From CAVYYW01 sp963772845 (lineage in GTDB: Bacteria; Bacillota; Bacilli; Bacillales; Sporolactobacillaceae): a DNA stretch of 64,000 nucleotides. The stretch spans positions 39,068 to 103,067 of the forward strand of contig CAVYYW010000009.1 in the NCBI GenBank assembly GCA_963772845.1, given 5' to 3'. The notes under the pieces are model-generated. The model did no database searches and was not told where the DNA came from. It saw only the letters and a program-made list of their open reading frames with translations. A program made the translations under genes and the position numbers. Of the stretch, positions 52,739 through 61,892 are shown one piece after another (the stretch's first letter is position 1; every line of letters begins with the position of its first letter).

Positions 52739-53943
52739 CTCTCATGATTAGAATTTGACTGCAGATGATCCGGCAAATCTTTAACTGTGATATATTCTAA
52801 CCCCGTCAGGTGCACCGCCGATTCGATAACATTTTCAAGCTCTCGAATATTTCCCGGCCATTGGTACTCCATAAAGCATTCGTAAACCTCTTCATCAAAA
52901 TCTTTCACGCGTTTACCGATGCGCTTGGTTATCTTATGAAGAAGAGATTTGGACAGCAAGCGGATATCTTCAGGGCGCTCACGAAGCGGAGGAATTTGAA
53001 ATTGCACGACATTTATTCGGTAAAATAAATCCTCTCTAAAACGTTGCGCAGCGAGCAGCTCCTCCAAAGGCTGGTGCGTGGAGGCAATGATCCGGACATC
53101 GACCCGTTGTGGCTTAATCGCTCCCACTGCCTCCACTTCTCCCTCCTGTAAAACGCGGAGAATTTTCACTTGAGCACTTAGGGGCATGTCGCCAATTTCA
53201 TCTAAAAACAGCGTTCCGCCATCAGCAAGCTGGAATTTGCCTGGTTTCCCTCCCTTTTTTGCTCCGGTAAACGCTCCTTCTTTGTACCCAAACAATTCTG
53301 ATTCAAGCAAATGCTCGGGGATCGCGGCACAATTTACTTTAACAAAAGGCTGGCTGCTCCGTTCACTTAAATAGTGAAGACTATGAGCAAACAGCTCTTT
53401 CCCCGTCCCGCTCTCACCTCTTAGGAGAACAGAGACATCCCCCGAAGCAACTTTTCTGACCTTATTCTTAAGAAGCTCCATCTGGGGTGAGCGGCTGATG
53501 ATATGATGAAGCGAATAGCACGGTCCATTCTGTTTTTCCAATTTCGAATAATAGGCTTTTAACTCCTGCAAAATTTCTTTAATATGGCTGTTCATTTTCA
53601 GCCATTCCTCGGTATCCCGAAAAAGCACCATGCCAATCGCTCCGACCACGTGTCCATCAGACCGCAGAGGGATCCGGTTCGCAATCATGTAATTGCCCCG
53701 AATATATTGAAGAGAAGCAATTTCTTCATCTCCGGATTCGACGACGAAATGCATCCGGGTATTTTCAATAACGTTTGTCACATGCTTCCCAATCACCGTT
53801 GATTTATCAACATTTAAAAAGCGGCAATAGCTTTCATTCATGTAGGAAATTAACCCCTCATGGTTCACAATGACAATACAAAAATTTTCGCTTTCAAAGA
53901 AGGTGTCGAACAAGTCGTACCTGTGGTTCTCCAGTAATTCCAC
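52726..53943 (-). CDS. PAS-AAA+ sigma-54 activator (lacking its HTH by frameshift)
   Basis: 405 residues: PAS domain (about 15-115), AAA+ domain with Walker A GESGTGKE (176-183), the sigma-54-contacting GAFTGA loop (223-228) and Walker B LFLDEI (245-250), plus the R-finger region. It should hydrolyse ATP to open the SigL promoter just downstream. The HTH needed for enhancer binding lies in another frame (52580-52738), so as written it would bind DNA poorly or not at all. The PAS domain may sense an acid or CoA ligand. Confidence 0.88.
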   Translation of the reverse strand: MELLENHRYDLFDTFFESENFCIVIVNHEGLISYMNESYCRFLNVDKSTVIGKHVTNVIENTRMHFVVESGDEEIASLQYIRGNYMIANRIPLRSDGHVVGAIGMVLFRDTEEWLKMNSHIKEILQELKAYYSKLEKQNGPCYSLHHIISRSPQMELLKNKVRKVASGDVSVLLRGESGTGKELFAHSLHYLSERSSQPFVKVNCAAIPEHLLESELFGYKEGAFTGAKKGGKPGKFQLADGGTLFLDEIGDMPLSAQVKILRVLQEGEVEAVGAIKPQRVDVRIIASTHQPLEELLAAQRFREDLFYRINVVQFQIPPLRERPEDIRLLSKSLLHKITKRIGKRVKDFDEEVYECFMEYQWPGNIRELENVIESAVHLTGLEYITVKDLPDHLQSNSNHESTQI

Positions 53944-54191
53944 GGCTTCACTCTCCTCAATAAAATGGATGTATCTCTATATATGGCAGCGGTTTCATTT
54001 ACAAATAACTGAGATTATTAAAAAGCCAGCCTTCCAATCCGTTCAGTAAGTCTATTATAACCGTACTTTCAACGTACGCGCATCGAGAAATGATTCAAGC
54101 ATTGCAATCATCTCGCTGCCAGCCTTATCCTTCAACACAACGGTTTCCTTGCGTTATAATGAATCTATCGTATTAAAAAGGAGCCGTTACA

Positions 54192-54950
54192 GTGAAACTC
54201 GTATCTTGGAACGTAAATGGCATTCGAGCATGTGTGAAAAAAGGATTTACCGATTATTTCCGCGAGACCGATGCCGATATTTTTTGTATACAGGAATCAA
54301 AATGCCAAAAGGACCAAATTGAGCTGGAACTTGATGGCTATACTCAATATTGGAATGATGCTGAGCGAAAGGGCTATTCGGGGACGGCCGTTTTCACTAG
54401 AAAAAAGCCGCTTTCGGTCCGGTATGGCCTAGGTCCAGAGCTGGAAGAACGGGAAGGACGGGCAATTACACTTGAATATGAATCGTTCTTTTTGGTTACG
54501 GTTTATACGCCAAATTCCAAGCGTGATTTATCCCGTTTGGATTACCGCCTTCAATGGGAGGATCAGCTGCGTGCTTATGTTCAGGAGCTTGATGCCAGAA
54601 AACCGGTCATCTTATGCGGTGACTTAAACGTGGCCCATCAGGAAATTGATTTAAAGAATCCAAAATCAAATAAGAAGAATTCCGGCTTTACTGCAGAAGA
54701 ACGAGGCAAATTGAACGACTTTCTTGGATCCGGATTCGTCGACTCATTCCGCTACCTCTATCCTGAGAAAACCGGTATGTATTCTTGGTGGTCTTATGTC
54801 AATCAGGCCCGCTCCAGAAATATTGGGTGGCGCATCGACTATTTTCTTGTTTCAGAGAGACTTGGTGAACAGATTGAAGAAGCAGAAATTCATGCCGATA
54901 CACTCGGCAGTGATCATTGCCCGGTATTGCTGGAGCTTCAAGAAGCTTAA
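54192..54950 (+). CDS. exoA: exodeoxyribonuclease III-type AP endonuclease
   Basis: 252 residues with the Xth/ExoA motifs WNVNGIRA, IQESK (metal Glu), GDLNVAH (Asp/Asn), DYFLVS and GSDHCPV (catalytic His). It cuts DNA 5' to abasic sites and trims 3' ends in base-excision repair. The start is GTG at 54192, with AAAAGGAG 9-10 nt upstream. It stands alone. Confidence 0.95.
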   Translation: MKLVSWNVNGIRACVKKGFTDYFRETDADIFCIQESKCQKDQIELELDGYTQYWNDAERKGYSGTAVFTRKKPLSVRYGLGPELEEREGRAITLEYESFFLVTVYTPNSKRDLSRLDYRLQWEDQLRAYVQELDARKPVILCGDLNVAHQEIDLKNPKSNKKNSGFTAEERGKLNDFLGSGFVDSFRYLYPEKTGMYSWWSYVNQARSRNIGWRIDYFLVSERLGEQIEEAEIHADTLGSDHCPVLLELQEA

Positions 54951-54986
54951 AGCACCCATAGAATGAGAGATTGTTGACACCTTTCT

Positions 54987-55529
54987 CTAGACAGCTTGGT
55001 TCGCTTCTTTTTTTAATGGAGAGACAATCATCACGAATCCAGTGATCATTGCACCAAGCGTCAGCACCATCCCTGCCAGACAGCCAACTCCCTGCATAAA
55101 ATTGTCGTCCGGCATATCTGAATTAAGATGGAAAAATTTATACAGCAGATAAATAAACAAAACGATGTATATCGCTTGTCCAATAAAAGCACTGGCGATC
55201 CTTTTCCAAAAATCGGAGCCCATATTATATTTTATTCTCAACCAAATATAAACACTGACAAATGGGGCAAGGAACGCTGTTACATTTATGATAATCGGCA
55301 TCATAATTAAAAGAGAATTTTTTACATGAATGACCAGGAGAGCTTCCAGAATAACAATCCCAACCATACCGAGATTAACTAAAGCTATGAGACCGCCCCA
55401 TAGCCAGGTGTGATTTCTGGCTTGATTTAATTGAGGGGGGTTTTTAAAAATTTGCCGCCTCGCTGCTATGACTCCGCAGGCAATGCCACCTGCACATAGC
55501 ACGACTAATAATGAGAGCACACTTATCAT
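54987..55529 (-). CDS. membrane protein of unknown function, five helices
   Basis: 180 residues with five predicted helices (about 4-22, 42-62, 74-94, 112-130 and 148-168) and a short basic tail. No motif of a known transporter or enzyme. Convergent to exoA and divergent from the lipase gene. Function unknown. Confidence 0.7.
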   Translation of the reverse strand: MISVLSLLVVLCAGGIACGVIAARRQIFKNPPQLNQARNHTWLWGGLIALVNLGMVGIVILEALLVIHVKNSLLIMMPIIINVTAFLAPFVSVYIWLRIKYNMGSDFWKRIASAFIGQAIYIVLFIYLLYKFFHLNSDMPDDNFMQGVGCLAGMVLTLGAMITGFVMIVSPLKKEANQAV

Positions 55530-55659
55530 CTCCTGTCATCGTGATTATCTTTATCCTTCCATTACCTTTTCTCTTTTCAGGAAGGAATTTCCTCCCTGTA
55601 AACCGAATGGCTTATTAATAATCATGATCAAAGGATTTATTATAAAAGGAGAGATTGCT

Positions 55660-56412
55660 ATGAATAGAGATTATCCGGTCCTAAAGAACGCTGAGCCTTT
55701 TCATTTTGAGGGGAATAAAACAGGGATTCTGGTGATTCACGGATTCACCGGATCAACTCAGAGTATGCTGCCCTTAGGCGAAGCGTATCATCAAGCAGGC
55801 TATACAGTGTGCGGTCCCCGCCTGAAGGGTCACGGAACGCATTATGAAGATATGGAACAATCGAGTTATGAGGAGTGGATTGCTTCTGTTGAGGAAGGCT
55901 ATGCCTGGCTGAAAGAGCGCTGTGAAACGATCTTTGTGACTGGCCTTTCCATGGGCGGCACACTGACATTGTATATGGCTGAACGTCATCCGGAGGTTAA
56001 AGCTATTGTGCCTATTAATGCTGCAATTGATATTCCAGATATGGCTGGCGCACTTAAAGACCCCAACCAGCCGCGTTTCCTGGATTCAATCGGGTCGGAT
56101 ATCAAAAAAACCGATGTGCAGGAGCTTGCCTACGATAAAACACCTTTGGCATCAATCAAAGAAATCTATACCTTGATGACTCATGTAAAAGAAAACCTTT
56201 CTCAGATCACGTGTCCAGCACTCCTATTTGTCTCGGATGAAGACCATGTGGTCCCGCCTGAAAACGCAGAGCTGATTGCAAATCAGATTACTTCTGATGA
56301 AAAATCAACCATTCACCTAGAAAACAGTTACCACGTCGCAACGCTTGATCATGATCAGCAGAAAATTATTGATCACTCTCTCAGTTTCTTTAAGAAGCAT
56401 CTGAAAGCGTAA
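55660..56412 (+). CDS. monoacylglycerol lipase / carboxylesterase (Est30-like)
   Basis: 250 residues, alpha/beta hydrolase. Nucleophile S97 in GLSMGG, D194 in SDEDHVV and H224 in NSYHVATLD form the triad, and HGFTG supplies the oxyanion hole. It closely resembles thermophilic Bacillus monoglyceride lipase and Geobacillus Est30. It cleaves monoacylglycerols and short esters in the cytoplasm. The start is ATG 55660 after AAAGGAG. Confidence 0.9.
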   Translation: MNRDYPVLKNAEPFHFEGNKTGILVIHGFTGSTQSMLPLGEAYHQAGYTVCGPRLKGHGTHYEDMEQSSYEEWIASVEEGYAWLKERCETIFVTGLSMGGTLTLYMAERHPEVKAIVPINAAIDIPDMAGALKDPNQPRFLDSIGSDIKKTDVQELAYDKTPLASIKEIYTLMTHVKENLSQITCPALLFVSDEDHVVPPENAELIANQITSDEKSTIHLENSYHVATLDHDQQKIIDHSLSFFKKHLKA

Positions 56413-56460
56413 AGTGCCTAGTGTCGTGTTGGGGGGTGGAGCACTATTCCCCATCACTAA

Positions 56461-56489
56461 AAAGAGCGCAGAGATTCTCTGCGCTCTTT
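56461..56489. terminator. bidirectional terminator
   Basis: AAAGAGCGCAGA and TCTGCGCTCTTT, a perfect 12-bp stem between convergent genes. Confidence 0.88.
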
Positions 56490-56511
56490 CATCATCTTCT
56501 GCTTATTAAAT

Positions 56512-57285
56512 TCAAAAAGCGTAATGAGTGACTCCACCATCAATAAAGAGATTTTGGCCTGTGATGTAGCTTGACTGATCCGAACAAAACATAATTACAG
56601 GGGCAAGTAGCTCCTCGAGCTGACCAATTCTTTTCATTGGGGTACGCTTTTCCAGTGTCTGGCGGAATTCATCATTTTCTAATGCCTCTTCATTCATGGA
56701 AGTCTTGAAGAACCATGGGCTGATGGCGTTAACTGTAACCCCTGACTCTGCCCATTCATTAGCGAGCTGCCGAGTCAGTTGAGCCACCGCAGCTTTACTA
56801 GGTCCATAAGGCGTTCCAGATGACAACGTAAGCGTTGAAGCCACCGATGCGACGTTAACGATGCGGCCATACTTACGCTCGACCATGTGTTTGCCAACTG
56901 CTTGGGATAAGAGGAACACGCCTTTTACATTGACACGCATGACGTTATCCCATTCATCGCCTGTGAGATCAAGTGACCCTGACCTTACTGTCGTACCAGC
57001 ATTATTCACGAGCAGATCCACTTTTCCAAACTGATCAATCGTGCTGTCAACTGCAACATCGACTGAAGCTTGATCGGTTACATCACAGACTACCGGCAGT
57101 GTTTTACTTCCTGATGACAGTCTTATTTCCTCAGCAGCTTGTGTTATTTCCTCTTCAGACCTGGCAAGAAGAGCCACATCTGCCCCAGCATGTGCCAGAG
57201 CTTCAGCAATCGCGCGGCCGATTCCTCGCCCCGCTCCAGATACAATGGCCGTTTTTCCGCTTAAATCAAAGCTTGCTTTGTACAT
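56512..57285 (-). CDS. short-chain dehydrogenase/reductase
   Basis: 257 residues: cofactor motif SGAGRGIGRAIAEAL, NNAG, active-site YGPSKAA with Lys four after Tyr, and a C-terminal IDGG. It resembles gluconate-5-dehydrogenase/tropinone-reductase-like SDRs, but the substrate is not assignable. Start at 57285, where GGAGGGG lies 5 nt upstream. Monocistronic. Confidence 0.85.
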   Translation of the reverse strand: MYKASFDLSGKTAIVSGAGRGIGRAIAEALAHAGADVALLARSEEEITQAAEEIRLSSGSKTLPVVCDVTDQASVDVAVDSTIDQFGKVDLLVNNAGTTVRSGSLDLTGDEWDNVMRVNVKGVFLLSQAVGKHMVERKYGRIVNVASVASTLTLSSGTPYGPSKAAVAQLTRQLANEWAESGVTVNAISPWFFKTSMNEEALENDEFRQTLEKRTPMKRIGQLEELLAPVIMFCSDQSSYITGQNLFIDGGVTHYAF

Positions 57286-57452
57286 AATATCCCCTCCATA
57301 CAAGTGATCGACTTCATCTATATAGAACGCCGTTTACGTTTTATAATGTTTAATTAAGTCACACACTTATATTTCCCGCCTGAGCAGCTGTATAAACAAA
57401 CCACAGCGTCACAATTTCGCGGGATTACTGGCAAGCAATCAAATTAAAGGCC

Positions 57453-57932
57453 TTAATCTATCGGATCTTGTGCCTTACCGTATCTGATAACCTCGTAAAT
57501 TGCTCTTCCGTCGCTGGGTTTTCCATCGCCATTCGTGTAAGGAAGCAATGAAAAGAAAATAAAGTAAATAGAAAAATAGGAGTATTGATAGAAAAATAAT
57601 GCTGCAGGCAGTATTTTATCAATGATTAAATAGTTCATTATTAAAATGATGATCAGATTAAAGCCACTCCCAGCCAAGTAGATCAACACATGTACCCAGG
57701 TTTTGTTATATGTGAGATCTTCGTACTGACACCAGCCTTCCATGAAATATTTTTTCTTAACTTCCAAAGAACCAATATTAAAAATTGTTTTTCCTGTACC
57801 TATGCAAAACTTAATCTTCCCGCCGAATAACCTGGCTACAAAAACGTGTCCAGCCTCATGAACGAGGGTCACAATCGGTAATATGAAGAAAAAATTAACG
57901 AAAAACATAGGTAAATCACTAAACGTAAACAC
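57453..57932 (-). CDS. M50-like membrane metalloprotease
   Basis: 159 residues with a membrane-embedded HEAGH zinc motif (H25, E26, H29) and several helices; a later DGKPSDGRAI may supply the third metal ligand, like NPDG in site-2 proteases. No PDZ domain. GTG start with GGAGG. Substrate unknown; such short M50 proteins occur widely in Bacillaceae and some may be regulators rather than active proteases. Confidence 0.72.
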   Translation of the reverse strand: MFTFSDLPMFFVNFFFILPIVTLVHEAGHVFVARLFGGKIKFCIGTGKTIFNIGSLEVKKKYFMEGWCQYEDLTYNKTWVHVLIYLAGSGFNLIIILIMNYLIIDKILPAALFFYQYSYFSIYFIFFSLLPYTNGDGKPSDGRAIYEVIRYGKAQDPID

Positions 57933-58022
57933 GATAAAACCTCCAAATTAGTTGTAAAATCAGAACCTTCCTTTTCAAAAAAAGGTATGGATTTTTAATT
58001 AATACAATTTTTTCCGCACAAA

Positions 58023-58063
58023 AAAAGCCAAAAAAGAACCCATCCTGAGTTCTTTCTTGGCTT
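58023..58063. terminator. long hairpin with A- and T-tracts
   Basis: AAGCCAAAAAAGAAC pairs with GTTCTTTCTTGGCTT around a 9-nt loop (one bulge). It sits 90 bp upstream of the M50-like gene, so it may end an incoming transcript. Confidence 0.6.
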
Positions 58064-58230
58064 ATGTCTAGCTCTATTTGTCCAGTGCATTTCCACCAAA
58101 GGCTATTTATTTATTATCATTTCATCAGCCGCTTATATTATAAATCAAAGAGGTTTTTCCTTTTGACCCTCAAGACTATAACATAATGCTTTTTCGATTT
58201 AAAGCGATAGCTATTGAAACTGTCGATAGT

Positions 58231-59340
58231 CACTGAAAAAGTCCCCAGATGAAACAGCATCTTCGATTCCGCCTCGCACGAAGAAAATGTGATGCCATAC
58301 ATTGAAAGCGGAAATACCCTCGCTTTCCGCGGGCGATCCGCGAGCCTCTTCATGGCCACAGGACGTGGGTAGGTTCGGCGTTGGCACAGGACGTGCCGAT
58401 TTTAGCCGAACTTTCTTCAATTCATTGTGGCTGTGGGGTTTCGCTTGGAACGCTGATTCTGCAGGACTTGAAAAAGTCATCCTTGAATTCACATCGCACG
58501 ATGAAAAAGCGTATCCATCCATTGAAAGCAGAAATACCCTCGCTTTCCGCGGGCACGGCCTCAGCTAACTTTGGCGTGATTTCTTTACGCGCCAAAGTGG
58601 ATCTTCGGACGCGTGCTGCTTCCGCAGGAGTCTCGGGTATTTCTTGCTTTTAGTTATGAGTGTGCGCATTTTCGAGGAGTCTCAGGTATTTCTTGCTTTC
58701 AATAGCATGCTATCAAGTCTTGTATAATGCGCAATCTTCTGAAAATCAACATGTTGTATTTTCGAGGAGTCTTGTACCTTCGCGTTTGAATCAACGTATT
58801 TATAGACCCTGCGATGCAGCTTTTTAAGTCACTTATGGCTACTGATTTTCAGTGTCCTTCCGCTAATTCCGTAGGCGTCTTGTACTTCCCAGCAACTCGT
58901 CCTTTCATGACAAAGGGATCTCAGTCTTTAGCAATCAGTGGCCTTTCAAGGCATCAGACCGAGCTATTCTTTGATTAAATCTTAAGCCAAGCATCACAAA
59001 TACTGCGGTTTTTCAGTGCCTTCAATTGCCTGGTCAACCTGATGGCCGCTGAATATCTATAGCCACAAATGTCTTCAAAAGGACATCACATCACATGACG
59101 TGGATTAAAGCGGAAGGCGCGATGACTCCAGCGGGAAAAGCACGTGTCCGAAGATCCACTTTGGCGCCAAAGTAGACCACGGCAAAGTTAGCTGAGGCAG
59201 TGCCCGCGGAAAGCGAGCAGCCTAAAGCGGAAATCAGCAAAATCGACGACAACCGTTCCTAATAACTGTTCAACAATGGTTACGAGCTTCCAACATAGCT
59301 TTTACGTGCCACTTTGAATGTTTTACGTGCCAAACTTAAT
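58231..59340. repeat. 1.1-kb gene-free mosaic of degenerate repeats
   Basis: Contains the 14-mer CACTGAAAAAGTCC (58231); a 60-bp direct repeat (58275-58334 and 58495-58554); inverted copies of a 93-bp element (58541-58633 and 59123-59215) with CGCTTTCCGCGGGC and AAGTGGATCTTCGGAC; and three copies of AGGAGTCT with TATTTCTTGCTTT (58627, 58675, 58768). Short frames here are products of the repeats. Confidence 0.8.
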
Positions 59341-59415
59341 ATTCCGATGCGTTCTGAAGATTAATGATCGGCAAACATGAAGCCATGCTTCATTTCCTTT
59401 CAGTAGCCACAGATT

Positions 59416-60621
59416 TTACGCTGTCTTTTTCTCCAATTGTTTAAGCCATCCTGTTAGCAGGACAGCGCCAATAACCATCAAAGCGCCAATCCAGGCTGTG
59501 TGGATAAGCCCCATTGAGTCGACTATTAGTCCCCCCAGAAAGGATCCAATGGCGATGCCGATATTAAAGGCAGCAATATTGAGTGCTGAAGCCACATTGA
59601 CTGCTGATGGAACATAGCGTTCAGCGAGATGAACAACCAATAGCTGAAGACCTGGAACATTCATAAAGGCGAAAAGCCCCATCAAGAAGATTACGACCAG
59701 TGCTATCCCTTTTACTGGTGCGGCAAAGGTTAAGAGAAAGAGGACCGCTGCCTGTAAAATAAACATCCAGTAAAGTGCCCGGATCGGTTGATGATTAGAC
59801 ACCTTTCCGCCAATAACATTTCCGATTGCCACCATCAGACCATATCCGAGGAGAATGACACTCACCCATTTGGCGTCAAAGCCTGTCACATCCTCTAAAA
59901 GCGGTGTGAGATACGTAAACGCGACAAATGTTCCTCCGTAACCCAGAGCGGTTATTGCAAAGGCGAGGAGCAATCTGCCATTACGCAAAATCTTAAGCTG
60001 CTCTTTAAATTTTGCAGGCGGTGCTTCTTTTAAATGATTAGGCACTAATATTGCACTGGCGATGATACCAATGATCCCGAGAGCTGCCACACACCAGAAG
60101 GTCAGCCTCCAGCCGAATGCTTGCCCAATAAAGGTCCCAAGCGGCACACCTGTCACTGTTGCGACCGTTAAGCCGGTGAACATAATTGCAATCGCGCTTG
60201 CCCGCTTGGATGGTGCAACAAGATCAGCTGCAATCGTTGACCCAATCGAAAAAAAGATTCCGTGTGCAAAAGCCGTTATGACACGGGCGGTCAATAATAA
60301 GGCAAAGCTGGTGGATAACGCCGCAGCAGAGTTTCCTACTATAAATATCAACATTAATGCCATAAGCAACGTTTTTCTGCTCATTTTGCTTGTCAGTGCT
60401 GTCAAAACCGGTGCTCCAACAGCGACTCCAATAGCATATCCGGAGATCAACAGACCGGCGAGTGTAATCGAAATGGTTAAATTGTCTGCGATCGACGACA
60501 ATAAACCAACCGGTACAAATTCAGTCGTCCCAATTCCAAAAGCACTTACTGCAAGAGCAAGAAGTGCAGGTTTCCCTCCTTTTACATGATTCTGATTCAG
60601 CGATTCTGTATTTGTTTGCAT
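59416..60621 (-). CDS. MFS transporter of the DHA1/AraJ type (YtbD-like)
   Basis: 401 residues and 12 helices with FGIGTTEFVPVGLLSSIA, GYAIGVAVGAPVL and RVITAFAHGIFFSIGSTIAADL. These match sugar-efflux/drug transporters such as B. subtilis YtbD and YdhP. It is divergent to an HxlR regulator gene, the same pairing as ytbD/ytcD in B. subtilis. Start ATG 60621 (AAGGAGG about 10 nt upstream). It probably exports an electrophile or small toxic compound. Confidence 0.85.
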   Translation of the reverse strand: MQTNTESLNQNHVKGGKPALLALAVSAFGIGTTEFVPVGLLSSIADNLTISITLAGLLISGYAIGVAVGAPVLTALTSKMSRKTLLMALMLIFIVGNSAAALSTSFALLLTARVITAFAHGIFFSIGSTIAADLVAPSKRASAIAIMFTGLTVATVTGVPLGTFIGQAFGWRLTFWCVAALGIIGIIASAILVPNHLKEAPPAKFKEQLKILRNGRLLLAFAITALGYGGTFVAFTYLTPLLEDVTGFDAKWVSVILLGYGLMVAIGNVIGGKVSNHQPIRALYWMFILQAAVLFLLTFAAPVKGIALVVIFLMGLFAFMNVPGLQLLVVHLAERYVPSAVNVASALNIAAFNIGIAIGSFLGGLIVDSMGLIHTAWIGALMVIGAVLLTGWLKQLEKKTA

Positions 60622-60742
60622 GATCAACATGCCTCCTTTTCACAAAGTCATGCGGGAAAAGCCTGGTCACCTGTAATCGGTGTTGCCCTTAACTCTTCCT
60701 GCGAGACCTATTATGAAACGGGGACGACCAAAAAGGAAGTAC

Positions 60743-60756
60743 GTACTTTAAAGTAC
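60743..60756. promoter_or_regulatory. palindromic operator candidate
   Basis: Perfect palindrome GTACTTTAAAGTAC in the 266-bp divergent spacer between the MFS and HxlR genes. HxlR-type regulators bind such inverted TAC repeats. Position supports control of the MFS gene; not proven. Confidence 0.55.
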
Positions 60757-60887
60757 TGTAGGAACTTTTTAGTGCCTATGGTCATTTAATAGCGCGTCAA
60801 CTGAAAACATGTTATAGTACATTGTAATTACATTAATTGTAAAGTAAGACCGACATAAATTTCCTATAGAATCAGGAGGATAACAAG

Positions 60888-61256
60888 ATGAAAAAATACA
60901 ATATTCCTGTGGAAGCAGCGCTTGAAGTCATCGGCGGCAAGTGGAAGGTCGTTATTTTGTGCCATCTGATTAAACATAAACGGCGCACAAGTGAATTGAA
61001 ACGGCTTATGCCCGGAATTGCTCAGAAAATGCTCACTCAACAACTGCGAGAGCTTGAATCAGCTGGTGTCATCAACCGGATTGTTTACAACCAGGTTCCT
61101 CCAAAAGTTGAGTATGAGCTCACGGATTATGGCTGGTCGCTTAAGCCTGCTCTTGATATGCTCTGCTCCTGGGGTGAACAGCATATTGAAAAAACGTATC
61201 CTAATAAAGAGGAAGTCCTCCTCGACGCTGAAGAACTGGAAAAGAGTTTGATTTAA
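60888..61256 (+). CDS. HxlR-family regulator (YtcD-like)
   Basis: 122 residues: winged helix with ALEVIGGKWKVVILCHL, RRTSELKRLMPGIAQKMLTQQLRELE and the wing VPPKVEYELT. It has a cysteine in helix 1 (VVILCH) that could sense thiol stress, as HxlR regulators do (YodB, HypR). Divergent to the MFS gene it likely controls. Followed by a good terminator. Confidence 0.9.
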   Translation: MKKYNIPVEAALEVIGGKWKVVILCHLIKHKRRTSELKRLMPGIAQKMLTQQLRELESAGVINRIVYNQVPPKVEYELTDYGWSLKPALDMLCSWGEQHIEKTYPNKEEVLLDAEELEKSLI

Positions 61257-61272
61257 AAAAATTAATCCTAAT

Positions 61273-61314
61273 AAAAAACGGGTACCCGCTGTAATCTTGT
61301 GGTGCCCGTTTTTA
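61273..61314 (+). terminator. HxlR gene terminator
   Basis: AAAAACGGGTACC and GGTGCCCGTTTTT pair with one mismatch, then T5. Confidence 0.8.
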
Positions 61315-61404
61315 TTTGAAAACCTTAATAGAAAAGTTTTGAAACGTATTGAAAAGTCATTCGTATATAAAAAAGGAAACCAATCTGGGGGATGAGGCGA
61401 GACA

Positions 61405-61614
61405 ATGGCAGAATTAAAGACTATGAATTGTTTAAGGTGCAGTGAAGACGTGCAGGAAGTATGGTTAACTCAAGCCTTTGACATTGAGGAGAAAACAAAG
61501 AATATTAAAGGATTATTCAAAAGAAAAACATCGCCAGCAACCGTCTTTGTCTGTCCGGCGTGCGGGCACATAGAATTTATTGCTGAAAAGCCAGAAGTGT
61601 TTAGAAAGCGTTAA
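61405..61614 (+). CDS. small zinc-ribbon protein
   Basis: 69 residues with CLRC (about residue 9) and CPAC (about residue 51), a two-knuckle zinc ribbon. Function unknown. GAGGCGAG is about 7 nt before the ATG. It lies 42 nt upstream of a small membrane protein gene, probably one operon. Confidence 0.7.
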   Translation: MAELKTMNCLRCSEDVQEVWLTQAFDIEEKTKNIKGLFKRKTSPATVFVCPACGHIEFIAEKPEVFRKR

Positions 61615-61656
61615 AAGCACCAATTATTCGGATTCCAAAATAGAGGAGACTGTTTC

Positions 61657-61854
61657 ATGAACTGGTTTAAAAAAACAGAAAATATTAAACCCGCAAGCCA
61701 TGCTTTTATTTTTTACTTTTCTGCATTAGCAGTCTGGTCACTATATGATCTTCTCACAACAGGCAAAACCGGATTTGAACAGCCCATTTTTTTAATTGGA
61801 GGTATTATTTTTTCCTGGTCAAAAGCGGCAGCTAGACGTCATTCCAAAGAATAA
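61657..61854 (+). CDS. small two-helix membrane protein
   Basis: 65 residues with hydrophobic segments about 14-32 and 42-54 and a basic tail. AGAGGAG precedes the ATG. Family not recognised; probably co-transcribed with the zinc-ribbon gene. Confidence 0.65.
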   Translation: MNWFKKTENIKPASHAFIFYFSALAVWSLYDLLTTGKTGFEQPIFLIGGIIFSWSKAAARRHSKE

Positions 61855-61892
61855 ATTTTATACTCTACGTTAATGAATCTCTAACTGAATTT

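Noticed and set aside
58138..58653. Several 70-100 codon frames on both strands in the 58-kb gap
   Set aside because: They overlap each other and are produced by direct and inverted repeats; none has a start context.
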